Shown: positions 33,170 through 46,735, counted from the first letter of the stretch. The stretch is 64,000 bases of DNA from Archivesica marissinica (GCA_014843695.1 CM026395.1:53902496-53966495); one strand, 5' to 3'. The notes: generated from the letters alone by a model not told the origin. Translations and numbers: made by a program.

Positions 33170-33970
33170 TTGATTAGATTTATTACTTGGGGACCACGAT
33201 TTCCAATATACAAGCTTCAATGTTTTGACAGCTGAGTCTGGTAGTATCCTCATTAGTATGCATGCGTGAACTATGGGAATAGAGCGTTTTTATTGGTTAT
33301 TATTTGATAAAATTAATTATATTCATGAATAGATTTAACTTTGACCTCGCTGGTTCCGATTTGGTTCCAATTTCGCAGCATCACGGTAAGCCTTATTTTC
33401 TCAACCACACAACTGAATAATGACATCAACCACGCGTTTTGACCCTGGGCGGAGCAAGTGATGAAGGCACGTTATGCGTGGTTGATACTATATTCTGATC
33501 GGCTGGTTGAGATAAAGATTTAATGCAAAATCACTCCCGTGACATATGGGTTTCCCCAATTCTTGTAAATTTCATAAACTCCGACCGAGTCTTGTCGTGG
33601 CTATCAAAAATATTAGTAGCCATAGGTCTAACGAACAATAGTAATTAGGAATTAAATTGACAATAAATGTTGATCTTTGTGTTTGGGTGTTCAAAGGTTA
33701 CGCTGTTCTCCTCAGTCTCTATGAAATACAAACTTCAAAGGATATAATATACTAGAAGCCTGTATGCTTGCAATATACAAGCTACTTTATCTTGACATCA
33801 TGTTTTGACAGGTACAGTCACTGGTGTGTGATCAATTTCGACACATTTATGCATGGCAGTAATGCGTGATATATGGAAATCCATCATTTTCATTGGTTGT
33901 TGTTCTCGGGGAATCCTGTTTTCATGAATAAATTTAATCATTGGCCGTGCCTCGTTCCGAAATCCAGCAC
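33170..33970. repeat. diverged direct repeat pair flanking a foldback element
   Basis: About 33170-33380 and 33770-33970 share CAATATACAAGCT, CATGTTTTGACAG-like, TTATTGGTT, TTCATGAATA.ATTTAA and CTCGTTCCGA-like motifs in the same order. Between them, 33397-33513 is an inverted repeat (TCTCAACCA...ATCAACCACGC against GCGTGGTTGAT...TGGTTGAGA), a MITE-like foldback. Confidence 0.55.
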
Positions 33971-34257
33971 ATTTTAGAACAAATATGTTTGGGAATTACT
34001 GTGAACTCTAAATCAAGCGCCTGGCGATTGGGGATTCCTACTTTCGATTTCAAGATATTTTCGCATGCCGTTTTCGTAAGTATTTTAAATAGCAACACCA
34101 TTATTTTTCATGGCCTATTGTTTCATAAATGTTCATTGCTTATTTTAATTCATTTGCGGGGTTTCTGACATTAATAAATGTATTGGAAATTTACATTTAA
34201 AAATGGACGCGTGAAAAGTCGTATGCATGCAGATCTCCACAAAGCTGGATAATGCGT

Positions 34258-34345
34258 ATGTATGGAGGAATCGATAGACACGGGAAATGTCGTATCATTG
34301 GAGGAATCGATAGACACGGGAAATGTCGTATATATGGAGTAAAGA
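34258..34345. repeat. 36-bp repeat, ~2.4 copies
   Basis: The unit is GGAGGAATCGATAGACACGG plus GAAATGTCGTATCATT. Confidence 0.85.
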
Positions 34346-34486
34346 GTTAAGCTGCATATTAGTGCATTAATGGATGCTCTCAACTCGTATCAATTTTTTA
34401 TTTCTTACTGAATCTCAAAGAAGAGAACAAATGAAGTAGTCCAGAGATGGTCACTTGAGAAGATTTTTTTGTTTTACAAACACTAT

Positions 34487-34950
34487 AGGTTAATAATAAG
34501 GCCTAAAAAAATGGTTTGGTTCGGGTAAGCCGACCATACCTATAAAATCACGCCAAGCCTAGCGTTTTAGAGACCGATCCAAGATTTCTTTTTTTCTCCT
34601 TTTCGGGTTTTACTGTACTTTTCGCTATTTTTCGCTCAGTATCACGTAGACGATCATAAAGACGTATGTATACCTGTACACCGAGAGTCTTGTAACACTG
34701 AACAACAAAATAAAAATGTCGGCTATAAATATTTGGACAACGCATTGCAGTCAACATAACACCCCAGAAAGGCGTATTTTTAAACTTTTATCACCAACAA
34801 CATTTGCACAAATCGAAGAAGAATATCAGTGTACACCAGATGGATTATTAGAGGTATCGATGGCAAAAACCGCTCACGAACCATGGACCAATTTGAACGA
34901 CCAAAAAAAAGAGTTTTAGGCCTAACTTGAATAGTAACCACTATAGGTAT
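34487..34950. mobile_element. possible inverted-repeat element with a 67-codon frame
   Basis: The left end GGTTAATAATAAGGCCTAAA and the right end, the inverse of GGTTACTATTCAAGTTAGGC, are imperfect inverted repeats containing AGGCCTAAAA. Between them a plus-strand frame (34716-34919) encodes an unrecognised 67-residue peptide containing EEEYQCTPDGLLEVSMAKTA. The element type is unknown, and the frame may be a remnant or chance. Confidence 0.35.
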
Positions 34951-35155
34951 CATATACAGTACTTGCTAGATTCTCCGGTTACAGTAGATAATATATGTAT
35001 ATAATATTATATATATTGTCATTTAGAACAACGATATATTTATAATAAATTACATATCATGTTTATTGCGAGTAACAAAAATGGTAACGACAAAATGTAA
35101 ATTGTTGCTAAAAGTCAAAACACATTACATTCAACATTTGGAGTTGCAAGCTTAA

Positions 35156-35371
35156 TTAACCCTTTACCTGCTGAGTAAATAAAATCACTTTTGCAAACAA
35201 CATAGATCCAGATCAGATGGCTGATCTGGATCTATGTTGTTTGCTATTCAGCCAAGTGTTTTAGCTCCACTATCCGAATAGCAACCAGCATAGTGCCTGA
35301 TCAGACGGCACGTTCTGTCTGTGCTGTTTGCAAACGTGATTTTATCCGCAGCTTACCATGCAAAGGGTTAA
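35156..35371. mobile_element. TTAA-flanked MITE, family 2 copy a
   Basis: The ends are TTAACCCTTTACCTGCTGAG and the inverse-matching AGCTTACCATGCAAAGGGTTAA, each followed inward by AAAATCAC and TTTGCAAAC. There are two internal hairpins: a nearly perfect CATAGATCCAGATCAGATGG / CTGATCTGGATCTATG at 35203-35234, and a second around GCCTGATCAGACGG. The local segmental duplication begins inside it, at about 35287. Confidence 0.8.
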
Positions 35372-35429
35372 ATGAGTTAAAGTCAGATTCCTCTCCAAAC
35401 TGATAGTCACAATTTCCATAAAACATTGC

Positions 35430-36598
35430 TATCATAGATACAATCATAGTTACAATCATAGTTACAATCATAGATACAATCATAGTTACAATCATAGATA
35501 CAATCATAGTTACAATCATAGTTACACTCATAGATACAATCATAGTTACAATCATAGATACAATCATAGTTACACTCATAGATACAATCATAGATACAAT
35601 CATAGTTACAATCATAGTTACAATCATAGTTACACTCATAGATACAATCATAGTTACAATCATAGATACAATCATAGTTACAATCATAGATACAATCATA
35701 GTTACAATCATAGTTACAATCATAGTTACACTCATAGTTACACTCATAGATACAATCATAGTTACAATCATAGTTACAATCATAGTTACAATCATAGATA
35801 CAATCATAGTTACAATCATAGATACAATCATAGTTACAATCATAGTTACAATCATAGATACAATCATAGTTACAATCATAGTTACAATCATAGATACAAT
35901 CATAGTTACAATCATAGTTACAATCATAGTCACAATCATAGTTACAATCATAGATACAATCATAGTCACAATCATAGTTACAATCATAGTTACAATCATA
36001 GATACAATCATAGTTACAATCATAGTTACACTCATAGATACAATCATAGATACACTCATAGTTACAATCATAGTTACACTCATATATACAATCATAGATA
36101 CACTCATAGTTACAATCATAGCTACAATCATAGTCACAACCATAGTCACAACCATAGATACAATCATAGTTACAATCATAGTCACAATCATAGATACAAT
36201 CATAGTCACAACCATAGATACAATCATAGTTACAATCAATGTCACAATCATAGATACACTCATAGTTACAATCATAGATACAACCATAGATACAATCATA
36301 GTCACAACCATAGATACAATCATAGTCACAACCATAGATACAATCATAGTTACAATCAATGTCACAATCATAGATACACTCATAGTTACAATCATAGTCA
36401 CAATCATAGATACACTCATAGTTACAATCATAGATACAATCATAGATACAATCATAGTCACAACCATAGATACAATCATAGATATACCCATAGTTACAAT
36501 CATAGATACAACCATAGTTACAATCATAGATACAACCATAGTTACATCACAGTCACAATCATAGATACACTCATAGTTACAATCATAGTTACAATCAA
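35430..36598. repeat. 12-bp minisatellite array (copy 1)
   Basis: About 97 copies of a 12-bp unit, CATAGTTACAAT or CATAGATACAAT with CACTCATAG and CAACCATAG variants. Because 12 is divisible by three, a 444-codon minus frame of MIVTMIVSMIV type stays open. It is not a gene. Confidence 0.96.
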
Positions 36599-36684
36599 TC
36601 ATATTTTCACAAATAAAATCTATCATTCTTAACATTTTTAATGTATTTTCAAATTGTTGAAAAATATCTTATTTTAACTAGATT

Positions 36685-36870
36685 AGCCGTCGGATTAGCG
36701 CAGTGGTTAGCGAGCTCGCTTCTCACCAATGCGACCCGGGTTTGTGGTGGGTTTTCTCTGGGTACTCTGGTTTCCTCCCACCCTAATGACCACATTTACG
36801 CTTTCATCCGCACCAAAGAGTGATTAATGCAAGTTGTTAAAACTTGCTTCGCAATAAATAAAGTTTAGAC
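36685..36870 (+). mobile_element. SINE type A, short form (copy 1)
   Basis: Head GGATTAGCGCAGTGGTTAGC, B-box remnant CCCGGGTTTG, body CTGGTTTCCTCCCACCCTAA and tail AAAACTTGCTTCGCAATAAA. The 10-bp target duplication TAACTAGATT lies at 36675-36684 and 36871-36880. Part of the body after the B box is deleted relative to the 15320 copy. Confidence 0.87.
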
Positions 36871-37119
36871 TAACTAGATTTTTTTAGTTAGCTCTCTTAG
36901 TAGATCAGTTTCTCATTACAAATCATAATAGCAGTGAAATTAATGTGCGTACATCACTTTTACCATGCTATATTAATATTGCTGGCATAAAAACGGGACA
37001 CTCGCATACAGTGAGCACAATTTCGTTTCTTTTTTTAACAGGATATACGGGTGAATATCATTCTGCAGACTGTTTTTGCTTCTTTTAATTTCGACCATTA
37101 AATCGGTGTAGATGTCAAA

Positions 37120-37343
37120 TTAACTCTTAAAATGCTGTATAAAGGAATGTGCAAACAGCATAGATCCCTATCATAGCGCCATCAGGATCTATGTTGTTTG
37201 CTATTCAGGCAAGTGTTTTAGCTCCACCATCAGAACAGTATAGAGCCTGATCAGAAGGTTCGTTCTGTGCCGTCTGATCTAGCTCTACGCGGTTTGCAAA
37301 AGCCACTTTGGTTGTGATTAGCAAGTTACGTTTAAAGGGCTAG
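37120..37343. mobile_element. TTAA MITE, family 2 copy b (in duplication copy 1)
   Basis: It begins TTAACTCTTAAAATGCTG and ends TTTAAAGGGCTAG, so the right TTAA has mutated. Hairpins: GCATAGATCC...GGATCTATG and AGAGCCTGATCAGAAGG...GTCTGATCTAGCTCT. Confidence 0.7.
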
Positions 37344-37497
37344 ACGAGTCCTCAGAGCATAGTGCCTGATCAGACGGCACGTTCTGTCTGTGCTGTTTGC
37401 AAACGTGATTTTATCCGCAGCTTACCATGCAAAGGGTTAAATGAGTTAAAGTCAGATTCCTCTCCAAACTGATAGTCACAATTTCCATAAAACATTG

Positions 37498-38650
37498 CTA
37501 TCATAGATACAATCATAGTTACAATCATAGTTACAATCATAGATACAATCATAGTTACAATCATAGATACAATCATAGTTACAATCATAGTTACACTCAT
37601 AGATACAATCATAGTTACAATCATAGATACAATCATAGTTACACTCATAGATACAATCATAGTTACAATCATAGTTACAATCATAGTTACACTCATATAT
37701 ACAATCATAGTTACAATCATAGATACAATCATAGTTACAATCATAGATACAATCATAGTTACAATCATAGTTACAATCATAGTTACACTCATAGTTACAT
37801 CATAGATACAATCATAGTTACAATCATAGTTACAATCATAGTACAATCATAGTTACAATCATAGATACAATCATAGTTACAATCATAGTTACAATCATAG
37901 ATACAATCATAGTTACAATCATAGTTACAATCATAGATACAATCATAGTTACAATCATAGTTACAATCATAGTCACAATCATAGTTACAATCATAGATAC
38001 AATCATAGTCACAATCATAGTTACAATCATAGTTACAATCATAGATACAATCATAGTTACAATCATAGTTACACTCATAGATACAATCATAGATACACTC
38101 ATAGTTACAATCATAGTTACACTCATATATACAATCATAGATACACTCATAGTTACAATCATAGCTACAATCATAGTCACAACCATAGTCACAACCATAG
38201 ATACAATCATAGTTACAATCATAGTCACAATCATAGATACAATCATAGTCACAACCATAGATACAATCATAGTTACAATCAATGTCACAATCATAGATAC
38301 ACTCATAGTTACAATCATAGATACAACCATAGATACAATCATAGTCACAACCATAGATACAATCATAGTCACAACCATAGATACAATCATAGATACAATC
38401 AAAGTCACAATCATAGATACACTCATAGTTACAATCATAGTCACAATCATAGATACAATCATAGTTACAATCATAGATACAATCATAGATACAATCATAG
38501 TCACAACCATAGATACAATCATAGCACAACCATAGTACAACCATAGTTACAATCATAGATACAACCATAGTTACAATCATAGATACAACCATAGTTACAT
38601 CACAGTCACAATCATAGATACACTCATAGTTACAATCATAGTTACAATCA
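37498..38650. repeat. 12-bp minisatellite array (copy 2)
   Basis: The same 12-bp array as in copy 1. Small indels break it into three overlapping minus-strand frames (297, 234 and 158 codons), which illustrates that the long frame of copy 1 is not maintained. Confidence 0.96.
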
Positions 38651-38737
38651 ATCATATTTTCACAAATAAAATCTATCATTCTTAACATTTTTAATGTATT
38701 TTCAAATTGTTGAAAAATATCTTATTTTAACTAGATT

Positions 38738-38923
38738 AGCCGTCGGATTAGCGCAGTGGTTAGCGAGCTCGCTTCTCACCAATGCGACCCGGGTTTGTGG
38801 TGGGTTTTCTCTGGGTACTCTGGTTTCCTCCCACCCTAATGACCACATTTACGCTTTCATCCGCACCAAAGAGTGATTAATGCAAGTTGTTAAAACTTGC
38901 TTCGCAATAAATAAAGTTTAGAC
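38738..38923 (+). mobile_element. SINE type A, short form (copy 2)
   Basis: The duplicate of the 36685 SINE, including its target duplications at 38728-38737 and 38924-38933. It was copied with the block, not inserted independently. Confidence 0.87.
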
Positions 38924-39172
38924 TAACTAGATTTTTTTAGTTAGCTCTCTTAGTAGATCAGTTTCTCATTACAAATCATAATAGCAGTGAAATTAATGTG
39001 CGTACATCACTTTTACCATGCTATATTAATATTGCTGGCATAAAAACGGGACACTCGCATACAGTGAGCACAATTTCGTTTCTTTTTTTAACAGGATATA
39101 CGGGTGAATATCATTCTGCAGACTGTTTTTGCTTCTTTTAATTTCGACCATTAAATCGGTGTAGATGTCAAA

Positions 39173-39396
39173 TTAACTCTTAAAATGCTGTATAAAGGAA
39201 TGTGCAAACAGCATAGATCCCTATCATAGCGCCATCAGGATCTATGTTGTTTGCTATTCAGGCAAGTGTTTTAGCTCCACCATCAGAACAGTATAGAGCC
39301 TGATCAGAAGGTTCGTTCTGTGCCGTCTGATCTAGCTCTACGCGGTTTGCAAAAGCCACTTTGGTTGTGATTAGCAAGTTACGTTTAAAGGGCTAG
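39173..39396. mobile_element. TTAA MITE, family 2 copy b (in duplication copy 2)
   Basis: The exact counterpart of 37120-37343, at the constant offset of 2053 bp. Confidence 0.7.
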
Positions 39397-39589
39397 ACGA
39401 GTCCTCAGAGGCTCATTTCAAAGGTTTCTATTTATTAAACTGATGTAACGGTTACTTATTGTCTCTCAGCAAAAGCAGCTAGAGAATCAACTAATCCTCC
39501 ATGCATTATTTTTAGGGACTGCAACAAGAAGCCCGGAAAGACCTAGACAATATGAACAATATGTCTCAATCCGTCTGTCCTTGCAATAT

Positions 39590-40012
39590 TCTCCCTCGTT
39601 ACAGCCTTCGATATTTACTCAAACCAAAGAGTACGAGGAGAGCATACCTAAACCATACTTAACTATTTATATTCCGATGATATCTCACAAACCATATGCA
39701 AATATATGCTTAAAAACGCAAATGGGACGCAACATTATAGATTGATGAATTTTGAATTTTAAAACATTCATTACATTAATCGAGTTTATGCACTAGACAA
39801 TCACCTAAAAATGAAGTGTATCACTAGAAAAATGTTTGAAATATAGAGATAAAATTCTAAAATATTGCGTTTAAGAATATTTGTGGGACAGGAGGCGAAA
39901 AGCAAAGAGAATGAGGAGAATGTATCTAAACCAGCTCGTACATATTCATATTGCGGTGATATCTCGCAAAATTTATTCAAATCTATTTGTGGGAGAGGGT
40001 CTGAACCACAAA
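39590..40012. repeat. ancestral ~110-bp degenerate repeats next to the 48-bp array
   Basis: Longer, diverged monomers: one near 39625-39710 (GCATACCTAAACCATACTTA ... GATGATATCTCACAAA) and one near 39885-39995 (GTATCTAAACCAGCTCGTAC ... GGTGATATCTCGCAAAATTT ... TTTGTGGGAGAGGG). Both contain the 48-bp core plus about 60 bp that the array lacks. A similar isolated unit is at 46985-47090. Confidence 0.7.
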
Positions 40013-43000
40013 AGTATGAAAACACATACCTAAACCAGCTTGTATACTATTCATATTGCAGAGAGGAAAACACATACCTAAACCAGCTTGTATACTATTC
40101 ATATTGCAGAGAGGAAAACACATACCTAAACAAGCTTGTATACTATTCATATTGTAGAGAGGAAAACACATACCTAAACAAGCTTGTATACTATTCATAT
40201 TGCAGAGAGGAAAACACATACCTAAACAAGCTTGTATACTATTCATATTGCAGAGAGGAAAACACATACCTAAACAAGCTTGTATACTATTCATATTGCA
40301 GAGAGGAAAACACATACCTAAACAAGCTTGTATACTATTCATATTGCAGAGAGGAAAACACATACCTAAACAAGCTTGTATACTATTCATATTGCGAGAG
40401 AGGAAAACACATACCTAAACAAGCTTGTATACTATTCATATTGCAGAGAGGAAAACACATACCTAAACAAGCTTGTATACTATTCATATTGCAGAGAGGA
40501 AAACACATACCTAAACAAGCTTGTATACTATTCATATTGCGGAGAGGAAAACACATACCTAAACCAGCTTGTATACTATTCATATTGCGGAGAGGAAAAC
40601 ACATACCTAAACCAGCTTGTATACTATTCATATTGCAGAGAGGAAAACACATACCTAAACCAGCTTGTATACTATTCATATTGCGGAGAGGAAAACACAT
40701 ACCTAAACCAGCTTGTATACTATTCATATTGCGGAGAGGAAAACACATACCTAAACCAGCTTGTATACTATTCATATTGCAGAGAGGAAAACACATACCT
40801 AAACCAGCTTGTATACTATTCATATTGCGGAGAGGAAAACACATACCTAAACCAGCTTGTATACTATTCATATTGCAGAGAGGAAAACACATACCTAAAC
40901 AAGCTTGTATACTATTCATATTGCAGAGAGGAAAACACATACCTAAACCAGCTTGTATACTATTCATATTGCAGAGAGGAAAACACATACCTAAACAAGC
41001 TTGTATACTATTCATATTGCAGAGAGGAAAACACATACCTAAACAAGCTTGTATACTATTCATATTGCAGAGAGGAAAACACATACCTAAACAAGCTTGT
41101 ATACTATTCATATTGCAGAGAGGAAAACACATACCTAAACCAGCTTGTATACTATTCATATTGCAGAGAGGAAAACACATACCTAAACAAGCTTGTATAC
41201 TATTCATATTGCAGAGAGGAAAACACATACCTAAACAAGCTTGTATACTATTCATATTGCAGAGAGGAAAACACATACCTAAACAAGCTTGTATACTATT
41301 CATATTGCAGAGAGGAAAACACATACCTAAACCAGCTTGTATACTATTCATATTGCGGAGAGGAAAACACATACCTAAACAAGCTTGTATACTATTCATA
41401 TTGCAGAGAGGAAAACACATACCTAAACAAGCTTGTATACTATTCATATTGCAGAGAGGAAAACACATACCTAAACAAGCTTGTATACTATTCATATTGC
41501 AAAGAGGAAAACACATACCTAAACCAGCTTGTATACTATTCATATTGCGGAGAGGAAAACACATACCTAAACCAGCTTGTATACTATTCATATTGCGGAG
41601 AGGAAAACACATACCTAAACCAGCTTGTATACTATTCATATTGCGGAGAGGAAACACACACCAAACAACAAAAACTTGTTACTATTCATAGCGGAGAGGA
41701 AAACACAAACCTAATACCCAACAACATATACAATATTCGAGAGGAAAACACATACCTAAACAACTTGATACTATCATATTGCAGAGAGAAAAAACATACC
41801 TAACCCAAACAAGCCTGATACACTATTCATATTGCAGAAAAAGAGGAAAAACCACACAACCAAAAAAACATACCTAAACAAGCTTGTATACTATTCATAT
41901 TGCAGAGAGGAAAACACATACCTAAACAAGCTTGTATACTATTCATATTGCAGAGAGGAAAACACATACCTAAACAAGCTTGTATACTATTCATATTGCA
42001 GAGAGGAAAACACATACCTAAACAAGCTTGTATACTATTCATATTGCAGAGAGGAAAACACATACCTAAACAAGCTTGTATACTATTCATATTGCAGAGA
42101 GGAAAACACATACCTAAACCAGCTTGTATACTATTCATATTGCAGAGAGGAAAACACATACCTAAANNNNNNNNNNNNNNNNNNNNNNNNNNNNNNNNNN
42201 NNNNNNNNNNNNNNNNNNNNNNNNNNNNNNNNNNNNNNNNNNNNNNNNNNNNNNNNNNNNNNNNNNNNNNNNNNNNNNNNNNNNNNNNNNNNNNNNNNNN
42301 NNNNNNNNNNNNNNNNNNNNNNNNNNNNNNNNNNNNNNNNNNNNNNNNNNNNNNNNNNNNNNNNNNNNNNNNNNNNNNNNNNNNNNNNNNNNNNNNNNNN
42401 NNNNNNNNNNNNNNNNNNNNNNNNNNNNNNNNNNNNNNNNNNNNNNNNNNNNNNNNNNNNNNNNNNNNNNNNNNNNNNNNNNNNNNNNNNNNNNNNNNNN
42501 NNNNNNNNNNNNNNNNNNNNNNNNNNNNNNNNNNNNNNNNNNNNNNNNNNNNNNNNNNNNNNNNNNNNNNNNNNNNNNNNNNNNNNNNNNNNNNNNNNNN
42601 NNNNNNNNNNNNNNNNNNNNNNNNNNNNNNNNNNNNNNNNNNNNNNNNNNNNNNNNNNNNNNNNNNNNNNNNNNNNNNNNNNNNNNNNNNNNNNNNNNNN
42701 NNNNNNNNNNNNNNNNNNNNNNNNNNNNNNNNNNNNNNNNNNNNNNNNNNNNNNNNNNNNNNNNNNNNNNNNNNNNNNNNNNNNNNNNNNNNNNNNNNNN
42801 NNNNNNNNNNNNNNNNNNNNNNNNNNNNNNNNNNNNNNNNNNNNNNNNNNNNNNNNNNNNNNNNNNNNNNNNNNNNNNNNNNNNNNNNNNNNNNNNNNNN
42901 NNNNNNNNNNNNNNNNNNNNNNNNNNNNNNNNNNNNNNNNNNNNNNNNNNNNNNNNNNNNNNNNNNNNNNNNNNNNNNNNNNNNNNNNNNNNNNNNNNNN

Positions 43001-46000
43001 NNNNNNNNNNNNNNNNNNNNNNNNNNNNNNNNNNNNNNNNNNNNNNNNNNNNNNNNNNNNNNNNNNNNNNNNNNNNNNNNNNNNNNNNNNNNNNNNNNNN
43101 NNNNNNNNNNNNNNNNNNNNNNNNNNNNNNNNNNNNNNNNNNNNNNNNNNNNNNNNNNNNNNNNNNGGAAAACACATACCTAAACAAGCTTGTATACTAT
43201 TCATATTGCAGAGAGGAAAACACATACCTAAACAAGCTTGTATACTATTCATATTGCAGAGAGGAAAACACATACCTAAACAAGCTTGTATACTATTCAT
43301 ATTGCAGAGAGAGGAAAACACATACCTAAACAAGCTTGTATACTATTCATATTGCAGAGAGGAAAACACATACCTAAACAAGCTTGTATACTATTCATAT
43401 TGCAGAGAGGAAAACACATACCTAAACAAGCTTGTATACTATTCATATTGCGGAGAGGAAAACACATACCTAAACCAGCTTGTATACTATTCATATTGCG
43501 GAGAGGAAAACACATACCTAAACCAGCTTGTATACTATTCATATTGCAGAGAGGAAAACACATACCTAAACCAGCTTGTATACTATTCATATTGCAGAGA
43601 GGAAAACACATACCTAAACCAGCTTGTATACTATTCATATTGCAGAGAGGAAAACACATACCTAAACCAGCTTGTATACTATTCATATTGCAGAGAGGAA
43701 AACACATACCTAAACCAGCTTGTATACTATTCATATTGCAGAGAGGAAAACACATACCTAAACAAGCTTGTATACTATTCATATTGCAGAGAGGAAAACA
43801 CATACCTAAACCAGCTTGTATACTATTCATATTGCAGAGAGGAAAACACATACCTAAACAAGCTTGTATACTATTCATATTGCAGAGAGGAAAACACATA
43901 CCTAAACCAGCTTGTATACTATTCATATTGCAGAGAGGAAAACACATACCTAAACAAGCTTGTATACTATTCATATTGCAGAGAGGAAAACACATACCTA
44001 AACAAGCTTGTATACTATTCATATTGCAGAGAGGAAAACACATACCTAAACAAGCTTGTATACTATTCATATTGCAGAGAGGAAAACACATACCTAAACC
44101 AGCTTGTATACTATTCATATTGCAGAGAGGAAAACACATACCTAAACAAGCTTGTATACTATTCATATTGCAGAGAGGAAAACACATACCTAAACAAGCT
44201 TGTATACTATTCATATTGCAGAGAGGAAAACACATACCTAAACCAGCTTGTATACTATTCATATTGCAGAGAGGAAAACACATACCTAAACCAGCTTGTA
44301 TACTATTCATATTGCGGAGAGGAAAACACATACCTAAACCAGCTTGTATACTATTCATATTGCGGAGAGGAAAACACATACCTAAACCAGCTTGTATACT
44401 ATTCATATTGCGGAGAGGAAAACACATACCTAAACCAGCTTGTATACTATTCATATTGCAGAGAGGAAAACACATACCTAAACCAGCTTGTATACTATTC
44501 ATATTGCGGAGAGGAAAACACATACCTAAACAAGCTTGTATACTATTCATATTGCAGAGAGGAAAACACATACCTAAACCAGCTTGTATACTATTCATAT
44601 TGCAGAGAGGAAAACACATACCTAAACAAGCTTGTATACTATTCATATTGCAGAGAGGAAAACACATACCTAAACAAGCTTGTATACTATTCATATTGCA
44701 GAGAGGAAAACACATACCTAAACAAGCTTGTATACTATTCATATTGCAGAGAGGAAAACACATACCTAAACAAGCTTGTATACTATTCATATTGCAGAGA
44801 GGAAAACACATACCTAAACAAGCTTGTATACTATTCATATTGCAGAGAGGAAAACACATACCTAAACAAGCTTGTATACTATTCATATTGCAGAGAGGAA
44901 AACACATACCTAAACAAGCTTGTATACTATTCATATTGCAGAGAGGAAAACACATACCTAAACAAGCTTGTATACTATTCATATTGCAGAGAGGAAAACA
45001 CATACCTAAACCAGCTTGTATACTATTCATATTGCAGAGAGGAAAACACATACCTAAACAAGCTTGTATACTATTCATATTGCAGAGAGGAAAACACATA
45101 CCTAAACAAGCTTGTATACTATTCATATTGCAGAGAGGAAAACACATACCTAAACAAGCTTGTATACTATTCATATTGCAGAGAGGAAAACACATACCTA
45201 AACAAGCTTGTATACTATTCATATTGCGGAGAGGAAAACACATACCTAAACAAGCTTGTATACTATTCATATTGCAGAGAGGAAAACACATACCTAAACC
45301 AGCTTGTATACTATTCATATTGCGGAGAGGAAAACACATACCTAAACAAGCTTGTATACTATTCATATTGCAGAGAGGAAAACACATACCTAAACCAGCT
45401 TGTATACTATTCATATTGCAGAGAGGAAAACACATACCTAAACAAGCTTGTATACTATTCATATTGCAGAGAGGAAAACACATACCTAAACAAGCTTGTA
45501 TACTATTCATATTGCAGAGAGGAAAACACATACCTAAACAAGCTTGTATACTATTCATATTGCAGAGAGGAAAACACATACCTAAACCAGCTTGTATACT
45601 ATTCATATTGCAGAGAGGAAAACACATACCTAAACCAGCTTGTATACTATTCATATTGCAGAGAGGAAAACACATACCTAAACAAGCTTGTATACTATTC
45701 ATATTGCGGAGAGGAAAACACATACCTAAACAAGCTTGTATACTATTCATATTGCAGAGAGGAAAACACATACCTAAACAAGCTTGTATACTATTCATAT
45801 TGCGGAGAGGAAAACACATACCTAAACAAGCTTGTATACTATTCATATTGCGGAGAGGAAAACACATACCTAAACCAGCTTGTATACTATTCATATTGCG
45901 GAGAGGAAAACACATACGTAAACCAGCTTGTATACTATTCATATTGCGGAGAGGAAAACACATACCTAAACCAGCTTGTATACTATTCATATTGCAGAGA

Positions 46001-46715
46001 GGAAAACACATACCTAAACCAGCTTGTATATTATTCATATTGCGGAGAGGAAAACACATACCTAAACCAGCTTGTATACTATTCATATTGCGGAGAGGAA
46101 AACACATACCTAAACAAGCTTGTATACTATTCATATTGCAGAGAGGAAAACACATACCTAAACCAGCTTGTATACTATTCATATTGCGGAGAGGAAAACA
46201 CATACCTAAACCAGCTTGTATACTATTCATATTGCAGAGAGGAAAACACATACCTAAACAAGCTTGTATACTATTCATATTGCGGAGAGGAAAACACATA
46301 CCTAAACCAGCTTGTATACTATTCATATTGCGGAGAGGAAAACACATACGTAAACCAGCTTGTATACTATTCATATTGCGGAGAGGAAAACACATACCTA
46401 AACCAGCTTGTATACTATTCATATTGCAGAGAGGAAAACACATACCTAAACCAGCTTGTATACTATTCATATTGCAGAGAGGAAAACACATACCTAAACC
46501 AGCTTGTATACTATTCATATTGCGGAGAGGAAAACACATACCTAAACCAGCTTGTATACTATTCATATTGCGGAGAGGTAAACACATACCTAAACCAGCT
46601 TGTATACTATTCATATTGCGGAGAGGAAAACACATACCTAAACCAGCTTGTATACTATTCATATTGCAGAGAGGAAAACACATACCTAAACCAGCTTGTA
46701 TACTATTCATATTGC
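40013..46715. repeat. 48-bp minisatellite array spanning a scaffold gap
   Basis: More than 110 visible copies of AGAGAGGAAAACACATACCT, AAACAAGCTTGTATACTATT, CATATTGC. There are two common point variants (AAACAAGC/AAACCAGC and TTGCAGAG/TTGCGGAG) and a degraded patch at 41655-41875. Since 48 is a multiple of three, frames stay open on both strands (up to 1637 codons through the Ns). Both common variants change an amino acid in each of the three long frames, so nothing indicates protein constraint. Not a gene. Confidence 0.98.
42167..43166. other. 1000-N assembly gap
   Basis: Exactly 1000 Ns, a conventional placeholder length. It lies inside the 48-bp array, so the real array length is unknown. 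Confidence 1.
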
Positions 46716-46735
46716 TTTGAGTGTGTGTGTGTGTG

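Larger units (their letters stand above)
35287..37355. repeat. segmental tandem duplication, copy 1
   Basis: The block contains the right half of a family 2 MITE, a 12-bp array, a type A SINE and another family 2 MITE. The sequence restarts at 37356. Outside the 12-bp array the copies look identical wherever I compared them, with a constant offset of 2053 bp. Confidence 0.93.
37356..39410. repeat. segmental tandem duplication, copy 2
   Basis: It repeats 35287-37355. The junction joins CCTCAGAG to CATAGTGCCTGATCAG with a few bases of shared sequence. Differences are confined to the 12-bp array, which here has several 1-2 bp losses (for example CATAGTACAATC near 37840 and CATAGCACAACC near 38520). 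Confidence 0.93.

Noticed and set aside
35301..36635. 444-codon MIVTMIVSMIV frame
   Set aside because: Product of a 12-bp array. The duplicated copy has 1-2 bp losses that break it, so it is not maintained.
42167..43166. Gap as a biological boundary
   Set aside because: Exactly 1000 Ns with the same array on both sides, so it is an assembly placeholder.
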